Assembly (NCBI GenBank): GCA_003140705.1
Contig: PLKU01000513.1
Location: forward strand, 7,445 to 12,823
Direction: 5' to 3'
DNA from: Acidobacteriaceae bacterium
GTDB lineage: Bacteria; Acidobacteriota; Terriglobia; Terriglobales; Acidobacteriaceae
DNA: 5,379 nt
The notes under the pieces were generated by a model that saw only the letters and a program-made list of their open reading frames with translations, ran no database searches and was not told the DNA's origin. A program made the translations under genes and the position numbers. Of the stretch, positions 1 through 5,379 are shown one piece after another (position 1 is the first letter of the stretch; every line of letters begins with the position of its first letter).

Positions 1-812
1 ACACCGCCGGCCGCCTCCACATCGACGAATCGTTGATGGATGAAATGGCCCGCCTCAAGAAGCTCCTCAACCCCTCGGAAATCCTCTTCATCGCCGACGC
101 CATGACCGGCCAGGACGCCGTCAACTCCGCCCAGGACTTCCACACCCGGCTCGGTCTCACCGGCGTCATCCTCACCAAGATGGACGGCGACGCACGCGGT
201 GGCGCAGCCCTTTCCATCCGCCATGTCACCGGCCAGCCCATCAAGTTCATCGGCGTCGGCGAAAAGCCCGATGCCTTCGAGCCATTCCACCCCGACCGTA
301 TCGTCGGCCGCATCCTCGGCATGGGCGACATGATGTCGCTCATCGAGAAGGCCGAGTCCACCCTCGACCGTAAAAAGCAGGAGGACCTGGCCAAGAAAGC
401 CCTCCTCGGCGACGGTTTCACCCTCGAAGACTTCCGCGATCAGCTCCGCCAGATCAAGAAGATGGGCTCCATGGAGAGCATTCTCAAAATGCTCCCCTCC
501 GTCGGACCTTTCGCCGGTATGCAGCAGGCGGCGAGCAGCGTCGACGAAAAACAGTTCGCGCGCCTCGAGGCCATCATCAACTCCATGACGCCCAAGGAGC
601 GCCGCAATCACGAGATCATCTCCGGCTCGCGCCGCAAGCGCATCGCCAAAGGCTCCGGCACTGAAGTCCAGGACGTAAACCAGCTCCTCCGCCAATACGC
701 CCAAATGGCCAAGATGTTCAAGCAAATGGGCAAGGGCGGATTAGCAAAAAGCATGATGCGCGGCGGCCTCGGCGCCATGGGCATGGGCAGCAAAAAACGC
801 TTCGGGCGATAG
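1..812 (+). CDS. ffh: Signal recognition particle protein Ffh (SRP54), 5'-truncated by window edge
   Basis: Ffh is the GTPase that binds 4.5S/SRP RNA and signal sequences of nascent membrane proteins and delivers ribosomes to FtsY at the inner membrane. The reading frame runs in from the window edge: bases 1-2 plus the first full codons at 3 fit the end of the G3 motif DTAGR. Further on are the G4 motif [10 protein letters not shown] (visible residues about 58-67) and GVGEKP (about 84-89), closing the G domain. The M domain follows, with the SRP-RNA-binding stretch [20 protein letters not shown] (about 207-226) and a methionine-rich end (MAKMFKQM, then [12 protein letters not shown]) before a basic tail KKRFGR. 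About 269 residues are visible; with a usual length near 450, roughly 180-190 N-terminal residues are missing. The start lies outside the window. No rpsP or trmD follows, unlike the common ffh-rpsP-rimM-trmD order. Identification is very secure. Confidence 0.98.
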   Translation, partial: TAGRLHIDESLMDEMARLKKLLNPSEILFIADAMTGQDAVNSAQDFHTRLGLTGVILTKMDGDARGGAALSIRHVTGQPIKFIGVGEKPDAFEPFHPDRIVGRILGMGDMMSLIEKAESTLDRKKQEDLAKKALLGDGFTLEDFRDQLRQIKKMGSMESILKMLPSVGPFAGMQQAASSVDEKQFARLEAIINSMTPKERRNHEIISGSRRKRIAKGSGTEVQDVNQLLRQYAQMAKMFKQMGKGGLAKSMMRGGLGAMGMGSKKRFGR

Positions 813-857
813 GTGTCATTCTTTCCGTCCGCACACTTCATTCGCTCTCCAACTCTC

Positions 858-863
858 AAAAGG
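858..863 (+). promoter_or_regulatory. Probable ribosome binding site of the peroxiredoxin-like gene
   Basis: AAAAGG lies 7 bases before the ATG at 871. It is a partial Shine-Dalgarno match, but its spacing is right and it supports that start over later ones. The 58-bp gap after ffh shows no clear hairpin terminator and no obvious -35/-10 pair, so read-through from ffh is possible. Confidence 0.5.
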
Positions 864-870
864 CGCAAGC

Positions 871-1527
871 ATGACCACACTTCAGGACCAACTCGATGAA
901 ATCACCGCCAACACTCGCCACCTGGTGCAGGCCGAGCGCCTTGCCGTTGGCGAACGGGCGGTTGCGGAGTTGTTTGCGTCGGGGATCGAGGAGAAAATCC
1001 TCCCCGTCGGCGACCTCGCCCCCGAGTTCACACTCAACGACTCGAACGGGCGCACCGTCCGCAGCGCCGACCTTCTCGCCCTCGGCCCGCTGATCGTCAA
1101 GTTCTTCCGCGGCCGCTGGTGCTCGTATTGTGTGACGGAACTTGAAGCCTGGCGCGACCTCTACGGCACCATCCGCGAGCGCGAAGCCCTCATGGTCGCC
1201 ATAGGCCCGCAGATCGGGCGACAAAGCGACTTCATGGCCGGTCAGCACGGCTTGCCCTTCCCCGTGCTCTGCGACCCAGGCAACCTCGTCGCAGAACAAT
1301 TTGGCCTCATTTACACAGTGCCCGACTATCACCGCGCCTACTACCTCTCCATCCTCGTCAATATCCCCTTTGTCAACGGCGAAAAAAGCTGGCGCTTGCC
1401 AATTCCCGCAACCTACGTCATTGCAAAAGACCGCCGCGTCCTCTTCGCCGAAGCCCACGCCGACTTCCGCGTCCGCCCCGAGCCTGAAGAAGCCCTGGCC
1501 GCCGCCTTCGCCCCTCACAGCCGCTAG
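871..1527 (+). CDS. Peroxiredoxin-like protein (AhpC/TSA family) with a CXXC active site
   Basis: This is a 218-residue protein with a thioredoxin fold, expected to be cytosolic because no signal peptide or membrane segment is seen. Residues 1-40 form a charged helical lead-in. The fold starts near LAPEFTLNDSNGRTVRSADL (49-68), and the active-site loop is KFFRGRWCSYCVTELEAW (77-94) with Cys84 and Cys87. Later come CDPGNLVAEQFGL (134-146), containing a third Cys134, and the closing strands ATYVIAKDRRVLFAEAHADF (180-199), typical of AhpC/TSA proteins. Aligned by eye on the classical motif PxxxTxxC, Cys87 takes the peroxidatic position and Cys84 replaces the threonine. That is the arrangement of the peroxiredoxin-like group with WCxYC loops. 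Likely role: thiol-dependent reduction of peroxides or of disulfides; substrate and electron donor are unknown. The ATG at 871 has a plausible RBS. The gene is convergent with the GT41 gene. Confidence 0.9.
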   Translation: MTTLQDQLDEITANTRHLVQAERLAVGERAVAELFASGIEEKILPVGDLAPEFTLNDSNGRTVRSADLLALGPLIVKFFRGRWCSYCVTELEAWRDLYGTIREREALMVAIGPQIGRQSDFMAGQHGLPFPVLCDPGNLVAEQFGLIYTVPDYHRAYYLSILVNIPFVNGEKSWRLPIPATYVIAKDRRVLFAEAHADFRVRPEPEEALAAAFAPHSR

Positions 1528-1608
1528 TCGATTTTGAGCTTTGATCTTGCATGAGCTTAGCGATCGGAATTCACCAGCGCGCTCCCACCTGCCGAACTCA
1601 GCAACCTC

Positions 1609-3792
1609 TCACTTCTGCAAAAACCGATTCCAACAATTCCGATAGATGTCTTCCATCTCTCGTGCAAACCTGCGTGTATCACAAACACTGGAAGCCAACA
1701 GCTGTTCCCGCATGTTCGCCCGAAGAGCAGCCAACCGCGGCCTTTCCTCAGGCGAGTTGGCCAGCCGTACAGCTAGAGCAACGTATTCCTTCAGGTCGTC
1801 CGCAACAAAGTCTCCAAGTCCGCCCGCCCGCAGGATGGATGCGCTCGTTCGCGAAGCCCAGCGATCTCCCGCAAACGCAATCACCGGAACCCCCTGCCAG
1901 ATCGATTCAGTCGTGGTGGTGCCGCCGTTATACGGAAACGTATCGAGCGCAACATCCACCCTGTCATAGGCCGTCAGAAATTCGTAATGTTCCTCCGGGC
2001 CCTCAAACACAATTCGCTCTCGCGCCACGCCAAACCGCCGGAACAATTTCTCCACAAACGCGCACGACGTATCTTCCTTCAAGCGCTTGTTCTTCAGCAG
2101 CAGACGGCTGCCGGGGCTTGCGATGAGGATGCGGCTCCACGCCGCCACAACTTCACTCGTGATCTTGTATTGCGAGCCCAGGCATCCAAACGTGAATGGA
2201 GCGCTGACGGCGCATGGTAACGCGGCTACAGGAGGCATAGGATAATCCACGCTGAATGTCAGGTAGCTCTGAGCCACCCGCAGAACTGTTTCCGAGTAGA
2301 ATGCCTCCTCTTCCCGCAGAATCACTTCGCCATCTCCAATCAGAGCGTCAAAACATGGCATACCAGTCGTCGCATACATGTTGAACCAGCCCACAACCAC
2401 CGGAGCAGGCCGCAGCATGAACATCGGCAGCCGCTTCATCTCGCTATACCCATTCAGATCGATCAAGACCTGAATCCCGCTCTCTTGAATCAACTCCGCC
2501 AGGGCGCGGTTCGACAGTCGAGTGGTATCGAAGAAATGGTCCGCCTCGTGCGCGCTGTACCCGTGCCGAATCGCCGACCTTGGAGCGTCGGAAAACAAAT
2601 AGATATCGAAGTCCCTGCGATCGTGCTGATTGATCAAACCCCAAACAGGTTTCATCCAGTTATCGCTGGCAAAAAACGAAGAGACATAACCAATCCTTAA
2701 TCGACCGCCTGCATGTGGCTGAACCGGCGCAGTTCGTACGGAAAACTCGTCCGTCGGAAGGTCCTTGACCCATGCTTGTCGCGTCAGCAAAACCTCTTCA
2801 TTACTAGCCTGCGGAGCGCCCGGCGCAATCACCGCCAACATCGCCCGCGCAAGCCGGGCGCCCTCCTCGCCTCGCCCCGCGCACACTTTAAATTCCTCGT
2901 ACGCCTCACCCACCTGCCCCATCTCATAGAAAGCTCGGGCGAGATTATGACGTGCCTCCAGCCATTCCGGCCGCAGCTTGATGGCCTTATCAAAGCAGGC
3001 GATCGCGGATGCAAAATCTTCGCTCGTGATGTCAGCGCAGCCGCACGCATACCAGGCTCGCGGCGATTCCCCGCCCAGCCCAAGCGCACGCTGGTAAACC
3101 GCAATCGCCCCTGCCAGGTCTTCGGCCTCCTGCAGAGCATCTGCCAAATCGCAGAGCTGATCGTGATCCTTCCCAACCGGCTCTACCGCTTCTTCAAGTC
3201 GCGCACTGGCTTCGTCATCTCTGTGGGCCGAGGCAAGAGCCTTTCTCAACGCAGCCAACGTCGGAACGTGGCCTGGCTGAATCTTGAGCGCCTTCTCAAG
3301 ACTGGTGATCGCTTCCTGCAGCTTCCCAGCATCATGAAGGACTTTGCCCAGATAGAAGTGGACTTCTCCATCATCAGCAGCCAATTGGACCGCCGCTTCG
3401 AGCTCCGCAATGGCTTCACTCAGCCGATGTTGCCGTTTAAAAAACAAACCCAGGCTGGTATGAAACTCCGGCCGGCTGCCCAGCCTGATTGCCTCGCGCA
3501 AATTGTGTTCCGCTAACTCGTCCTTCTCAAGGTTGGCAAGCGCGTTGCCGAGAGCATAGTAGTACGCCGCCTTGCCCGGGCGCGCCAGTATAGCTTTATT
3601 TAGAAACTCCACCGCAACTGAATTGTGACCGGCCTGGTGCGCCAGGCAACCCAGCAAGTAGAGTGCGTCCGGATGGTTTGGATTCCGCTCCAGAACCTTC
3701 TGATAGATTTCCGCAGCCGCTTGAACATTGCCGGCACGCTGAAGAACAAGGCCCCGCTCGATTTGTCGATCGGTCTCATGCACATTCGCCAA
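1609..3792 (-). CDS. TPR-repeat protein with GT41 (SPINDLY/O-GlcNAc transferase-like) glycosyltransferase domain
   Basis: A 727-residue protein with no signal peptide, so probably cytosolic. Residues 8-305 are about eight tetratricopeptide repeats, for example AAAEIYQKVLERNPNHPDALY (25-45), with a less regular stretch at 175-210. The catalytic half begins at RLRIGYVSS (364-372). It continues with EADHFFD (416-422), IDLNGY (444-449), LRPAPVVVGW (460-469), YKI (542-544), LDTFPYNGGTTTTES (616-630) and GVPVIAFAGDRWASR (634-648), and ends with the usual helix EDIYRNCW. These are the GT41 landmarks; Lys543 matches the nucleotide-sugar-contacting lysine of human OGT. By family, it transfers a sugar (GlcNAc, fucose or other) from a nucleotide sugar to protein Ser/Thr. 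Donor and acceptor cannot be told from sequence. The first in-frame start is TTG at 3792; GTG at 3783 is an alternative, and no in-frame ATG exists until residue 291. It stands alone, 98 bp downstream of the yggU-like gene on the same strand. Confidence 0.93.
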   Translation of the reverse strand: MANVHETDRQIERGLVLQRAGNVQAAAEIYQKVLERNPNHPDALYLLGCLAHQAGHNSVAVEFLNKAILARPGKAAYYYALGNALANLEKDELAEHNLREAIRLGSRPEFHTSLGLFFKRQHRLSEAIAELEAAVQLAADDGEVHFYLGKVLHDAGKLQEAITSLEKALKIQPGHVPTLAALRKALASAHRDDEASARLEEAVEPVGKDHDQLCDLADALQEAEDLAGAIAVYQRALGLGGESPRAWYACGCADITSEDFASAIACFDKAIKLRPEWLEARHNLARAFYEMGQVGEAYEEFKVCAGRGEEGARLARAMLAVIAPGAPQASNEEVLLTRQAWVKDLPTDEFSVRTAPVQPHAGGRLRIGYVSSFFASDNWMKPVWGLINQHDRRDFDIYLFSDAPRSAIRHGYSAHEADHFFDTTRLSNRALAELIQESGIQVLIDLNGYSEMKRLPMFMLRPAPVVVGWFNMYATTGMPCFDALIGDGEVILREEEAFYSETVLRVAQSYLTFSVDYPMPPVAALPCAVSAPFTFGCLGSQYKITSEVVAAWSRILIASPGSRLLLKNKRLKEDTSCAFVEKLFRRFGVARERIVFEGPEEHYEFLTAYDRVDVALDTFPYNGGTTTTESIWQGVPVIAFAGDRWASRTSASILRAGGLGDFVADDLKEYVALAVRLANSPEERPRLAALRANMREQLLASSVCDTRRFAREMEDIYRNCWNRFLQK

Positions 3793-3796
3793 ATTA

Positions 3797-3846
3797 CCAC
3801 GAGTTGGACAGTTACAGAATCACCATCTCCAAAACCGCGAGTTGAC
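3797..3846 (-). repeat. Imperfect 12/13-bp direct repeat upstream of the GT41 gene
   Basis: On the - strand GTCAACTCGCGG (3835-3846) and GTCCAACTCGTGG (3797-3809) are near-identical, differing by one inserted C and one C/T change. They start about 37 bases apart in the 98-bp gap between the yggU-like gene and the GT41 gene. The nearer copy ends four bases before the TTG start at 3792, so it overlaps the ribosome-binding region. It could be an operator for a repressor or simply chance. The rest of the gap (3793-3890) shows no strong hairpin and no convincing -35/-10 pair. Confidence 0.3.
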
Positions 3847-3890
3847 GCGCGATTACATTTTCAAGGCCAGGATCCTCGATTGGGCTACGC

Positions 3891-4199
3891 TCACGACGTC
3901 TTGATCCACTGCCCGAGCAAAGTCGAGGCATTCTCAAGACGAACTCCTTTAATCAAAAACACCTTGCTTCGCGATAACTTCCCACTAATCAACTCCACCT
4001 TATTCTTTGCAACTCCCAACGTCTCCGCCACAAAACCAACCAGCGCCATGTTCGCCTTCCCCTCTACCGGCGGCGCCTGCACCGCAATCTTCAACTGTGT
4101 CGCATTCCCTTCGCCACATACGCCAACGATCGCCGTCTTGTTCGCCCCCGGCTGCGCCCTAACCGCCAGCGTCACTCCGCCCGCAACCGCCCGAATCAT
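3891..4199 (-). CDS. yggU: DUF167 / UPF0235 (YggU) family protein
   Basis: A 102-residue protein of the DUF167 (YggU) family, a small alpha/beta fold with no firmly assigned biochemical function. The family signature is clear: LAVRAQPGANKTAIVG (11-26), LKIAVQAPPVEGKANMAL (36-53) and VELISGKLSRSKVFLIKG (68-85). The length is normal for the family. I chose the ATG at 4199: it gives an ATGA overlap with the yggS stop at 4196-4198, the usual sign of translational coupling, and a G-rich stretch precedes it. A GTG five codons earlier (4214) is open in frame but would add residues not typical of the family. The pairing of yggS with a DUF167 gene is common in bacteria (in E. coli both lie in one cluster), which supports joint expression. 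No signal peptide is seen, so it is probably cytosolic. Confidence 0.92.
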   Translation of the reverse strand: MIRAVAGGVTLAVRAQPGANKTAIVGVCGEGNATQLKIAVQAPPVEGKANMALVGFVAETLGVAKNKVELISGKLSRSKVFLIKGVRLENASTLLGQWIKTS

Positions 4200-4930
4200 T
4201 CCGGCCCCGTCCACGGCTGCCGCTTCCCGAACAGCGCCGTCCCCACGCGGATCCGCGTCGCGCCCTCGTCAATCGCCAGCGCAAAATCTCCGCTCATCCC
4301 CATCGACAATACGTCGAATCTCAAGCCCGGATGCGCCTCCGCCCAGCGATCCCGCCACTCCCTTAGGCTGCGAAAGCAAGCCCGCGTCACATCCTCCGCC
4401 ACGCCCCACGGCGCAATCGTCATCAGCCCTCGCGCCTCCAGATGTTCCATCCCCGGCAACCGCTCCAGCAACTCTGAAGCCTCAACGGAATCCGGCTCCA
4501 ACCCCGCCTTCGTATCTTCAGTGCTCAGCTTGACTTCAATCAGCACCGGCAGCCGCTTGCCTAACTTCCCCGCCGCCTCGTTTAGTTTCTCCGCCAGCCG
4601 CAGAGAGTCAACCGAATCCACCGCATCGAATAGCTCCGCCGCCCGAGCTGCCTTGTTCGTCTGCAAGTGTCCGATCAGGTGCACCCGCAGATCCTCTTTT
4701 CCGCACGCCGATCTCAGGGCTGCCGCATTCAGCGACTTCGCCCCAAACTCCTGTACCCTGCTCTCTCCAAAAAGCGAAAGCCCGAGCCCCGCAGCCTCTA
4801 GGAGCGTAGCCGCTGGATAGGTCTTTGAGACAGCCATCAGCTCGACCTCGCCGCGCCCACGTCGCGCCTCGCGGCAAGCTTGCCCAATCCGCTCTTCCAG
4901 CCGTTCCAGATTCTCCGCAAGCGCCGTCAT
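4196..4930 (-). CDS. yggS: YggS/PROSC family pyridoxal 5'-phosphate homeostasis protein
   Basis: A 244-residue member of the YggS/PLPBP family, fold-type III single-domain TIM barrels that bind PLP without a known catalytic reaction and keep free PLP and amino/keto acid pools in balance. Visible landmarks are ELMAVSKTYP (30-39) with Lys36 as the PLP Schiff-base lysine, GESRVQEF (55-62), HLIGHLQTNK (84-93), VDSVDS (104-109), EVKLSTEDTKAGL (132-144), GLMTIAP (168-174), SMGMSGDF (209-216) for phosphate binding, and GATRIRVGTALFG (223-235). The family usually has Asn in GEN(R/Y)VQE; here residue 57 is Ser. The frame is open upstream to 5236, but that extension is antisense to the DUF486 gene and has no family match. 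The ATG at 4930 has CAGGAG four bases before it. It overlaps the DUF167 gene downstream by four bases. Confidence 0.96.
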   Translation of the reverse strand: MTALAENLERLEERIGQACREARRGRGEVELMAVSKTYPAATLLEAAGLGLSLFGESRVQEFGAKSLNAAALRSACGKEDLRVHLIGHLQTNKAARAAELFDAVDSVDSLRLAEKLNEAAGKLGKRLPVLIEVKLSTEDTKAGLEPDSVEASELLERLPGMEHLEARGLMTIAPWGVAEDVTRACFRSLREWRDRWAEAHPGLRFDVLSMGMSGDFALAIDEGATRIRVGTALFGKRQPWTGPE

Positions 4931-4978
4931 CGTACTCCTGCTGAATCCCTGTCCACCCAGCCCGCATCCAAGCCGACT
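4931..4978. promoter_or_regulatory. Divergent intergenic region between yggS and the DUF486 gene
   Basis: This 48-bp gap separates two divergently oriented starts and should hold or adjoin promoters for both. Apart from the yggS Shine-Dalgarno I see no clear -35/-10 hexamers and no inverted repeat. The promoter of at least one gene may therefore lie inside the coding start of the other. Confidence 0.35.
4935..4940 (-). promoter_or_regulatory. Shine-Dalgarno of yggS
   Basis: CAGGAG on the - strand with a four-base spacer (TACG) to the ATG at 4930. It is the best Shine-Dalgarno sequence seen in the window. It settles the yggS start against the much longer open frame that reaches 5236. Confidence 0.75.
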
Positions 4979-5308
4979 ATGTGGACAGTAATTCTGCTCA
5001 TCTTCTCCAACATCTTCATGACCTTTGCCTGGTATGGCCACCTGAAGTACCGTCAGGACGCGCTGTGGAAGGTCATCCTCGTCAGTTGGGGCATCGCTTT
5101 CTTCGAGTACCTGTTGCAGGTCCCCGCCAATCGCATCGGCGCCGCGCGCTTCTCGCCCGTTCAGCTCAAGGTGATTCAGGAGATCATCACGCTCAGCGTC
5201 TTCGCCGTCTTCACCCTCTTCTACTTTGGCGAGCATCTACGCTGGAACCACGCCGCCGCAGGCGCATGCCTTGTCGCAGCGGCCTTCTTCGTCTTTCATG
5301 CCTGGTAG
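4979..5308 (+). CDS. DUF486 (DMT_6) family small membrane protein
   Basis: A 109-residue, very hydrophobic protein with four predicted membrane helices at about 3-19, 31-48, 66-84 and 91-107. This matches the DUF486 family of the drug/metabolite transporter superfamily, whose members are about 110 residues long and have no assigned substrate. Recognisable family stretches are FMTFAWYGHLK (13-23), FFEYLLQVPANRIG (41-54) and QLKVIQEIITL (62-72). It acts in the inner membrane and, being half-size, presumably works as a dimer like small multidrug resistance proteins; that is inference. The ATG at 4979 gives the family length. The frame is open back to 4880, but that part is antisense to yggS. No good Shine-Dalgarno precedes the ATG. 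The gene is divergent from yggS and convergent, with a 17-bp gap, to the trxB-like gene. Confidence 0.9.
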   Translation: MWTVILLIFSNIFMTFAWYGHLKYRQDALWKVILVSWGIAFFEYLLQVPANRIGAARFSPVQLKVIQEIITLSVFAVFTLFYFGEHLRWNHAAAGACLVAAAFFVFHAW

Positions 5309-5325
5309 CGCTCTTGGTCGGCGCC

Positions 5326-5379
5326 TCAGTGCCCCAGTGCCTCAAGATACTTCTCCGCCTCCAGAGCCGCCATGCATCC
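5326..5379 (-). CDS. trxB: Thioredoxin reductase (TrxB), C-terminal end only, cut by window edge
   Basis: The last 17 codons of a - strand gene are visible, reading GCMAALEAEKYLEALGH, then TGA at 5326-5328. This matches the C-terminus of bacterial thioredoxin reductases, where (A)AG(S/T)GCMAAL-(D/E)-AE-(R/K)-(Y/F)-L follows the conserved YRQ segment and forms the end of the FAD-binding domain. The full enzyme reduces thioredoxin with NADPH and would be about 310-330 residues. Only this short tail is in the window, but the GCMAA(L)xAE pattern is distinctive. The start and the CxxC redox centre lie beyond the right edge. A different pyridine nucleotide-disulfide oxidoreductase of the same class is the main alternative. 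Confidence 0.78.
   Translation of the reverse strand, partial: GCMAALEAEKYLEALGH

Noticed and set aside
856..1518. A 220-codon - strand open frame almost exactly opposite the peroxiredoxin-like gene.
   Set aside because: It is antisense to a protein with clear family motifs, has no recognisable domain and an Ala/Gly/Glu/Asp/Val-rich composition expected from the complement of GC-rich codons.
1528..1608. Possible bidirectional terminator in the 81-bp convergent gap between the peroxiredoxin-like and GT41 genes.
   Set aside because: Only a direct repeat of GAGCTT and a short CGATCG palindrome are visible; no GC-rich stem with a T tract on either strand.
1551..2126. A 191-codon + strand open frame covering the convergent gap and the GT41 3' end.
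   Set aside because: Pro/Gln/Ser-rich shadow without recognisable motif, antisense to the conserved GT41 C-terminus.
2713..3516. A 267-codon + strand open frame opposite the TPR region.
   Set aside because: It lies wholly within the confidently assigned GT41 gene on the other strand and shows no domain; repeated TPR codons suppress stops on the opposite strand.
3835..3852. Small inverted repeat CGCG-AGTTGA-CGCG upstream of the GT41 gene.
   Set aside because: A four-base stem in a GC-rich genome is expected by chance and has no T tract or other terminator sign.
3625..4533. A 302-codon + strand open frame spanning the GT41 start, the gap, the DUF167 gene and part of yggS.
   Set aside because: It crosses three real features on the other strand and turns into a Pro/Ser/Ala/Thr-rich low-complexity product, typical of an out-of-frame shadow.
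4931..5236. A 102-residue N-terminal extension of YggS.
   Set aside because: YggS proteins start near the chosen ATG, which has a good Shine-Dalgarno; the extension is antisense to the DUF486 gene and is acidic low-complexity sequence.

Overview
The window is ordinary, gene-dense bacterial chromosome: GC-rich, short intergenic gaps, both strands used, and no RNA gene, insertion sequence, CRISPR array, phage gene or att-like repeat visible. The organism looks like a GC-rich free-living bacterium. An Acidobacteriota-type soil bacterium is my best guess, from the mix of a large TPR/GT41 glycosyltransferase, a CXXC peroxiredoxin-like protein and a DUF486 membrane protein, but this is a weak inference from general impression and not a measured placement.

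Left part (1-1527, + strand): the C-terminal 60% of Ffh, the protein subunit of the signal recognition particle (5' end cut by the window edge), followed 58 bp later by a peroxiredoxin-like protein whose active site reads CSYC. Middle (1609-3792, - strand): one large gene for a TPR-repeat protein with a GT41 (SPINDLY/O-GlcNAc-transferase-like) catalytic region, convergent with the peroxiredoxin gene. Upstream of it on the same strand (3891-4930): a compact yggS-yggU pair, joined by an ATGA stop/start overlap. YggS is the PLP-homeostasis protein and YggU is the small DUF167 protein. Right part: a divergent DUF486 (DMT_6) four-helix membrane protein (4979-5308, + strand), then at the very edge the last 17 codons of a - strand gene whose ending matches thioredoxin reductase (TrxB).

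Functionally the genes are housekeeping (protein targeting, PLP homeostasis) plus redox functions at both ends (peroxiredoxin-like, thioredoxin reductase tail). The GT41 enzyme is the least predictable gene. It keeps the C-terminal nucleotide-sugar-site motifs of the family, but the spot where human OGT has its first catalytic-domain histidine reads differently. No acceptor protein or sugar-nucleotide gene lies nearby to suggest a substrate. I found no convincing undescribed multi-gene system here.
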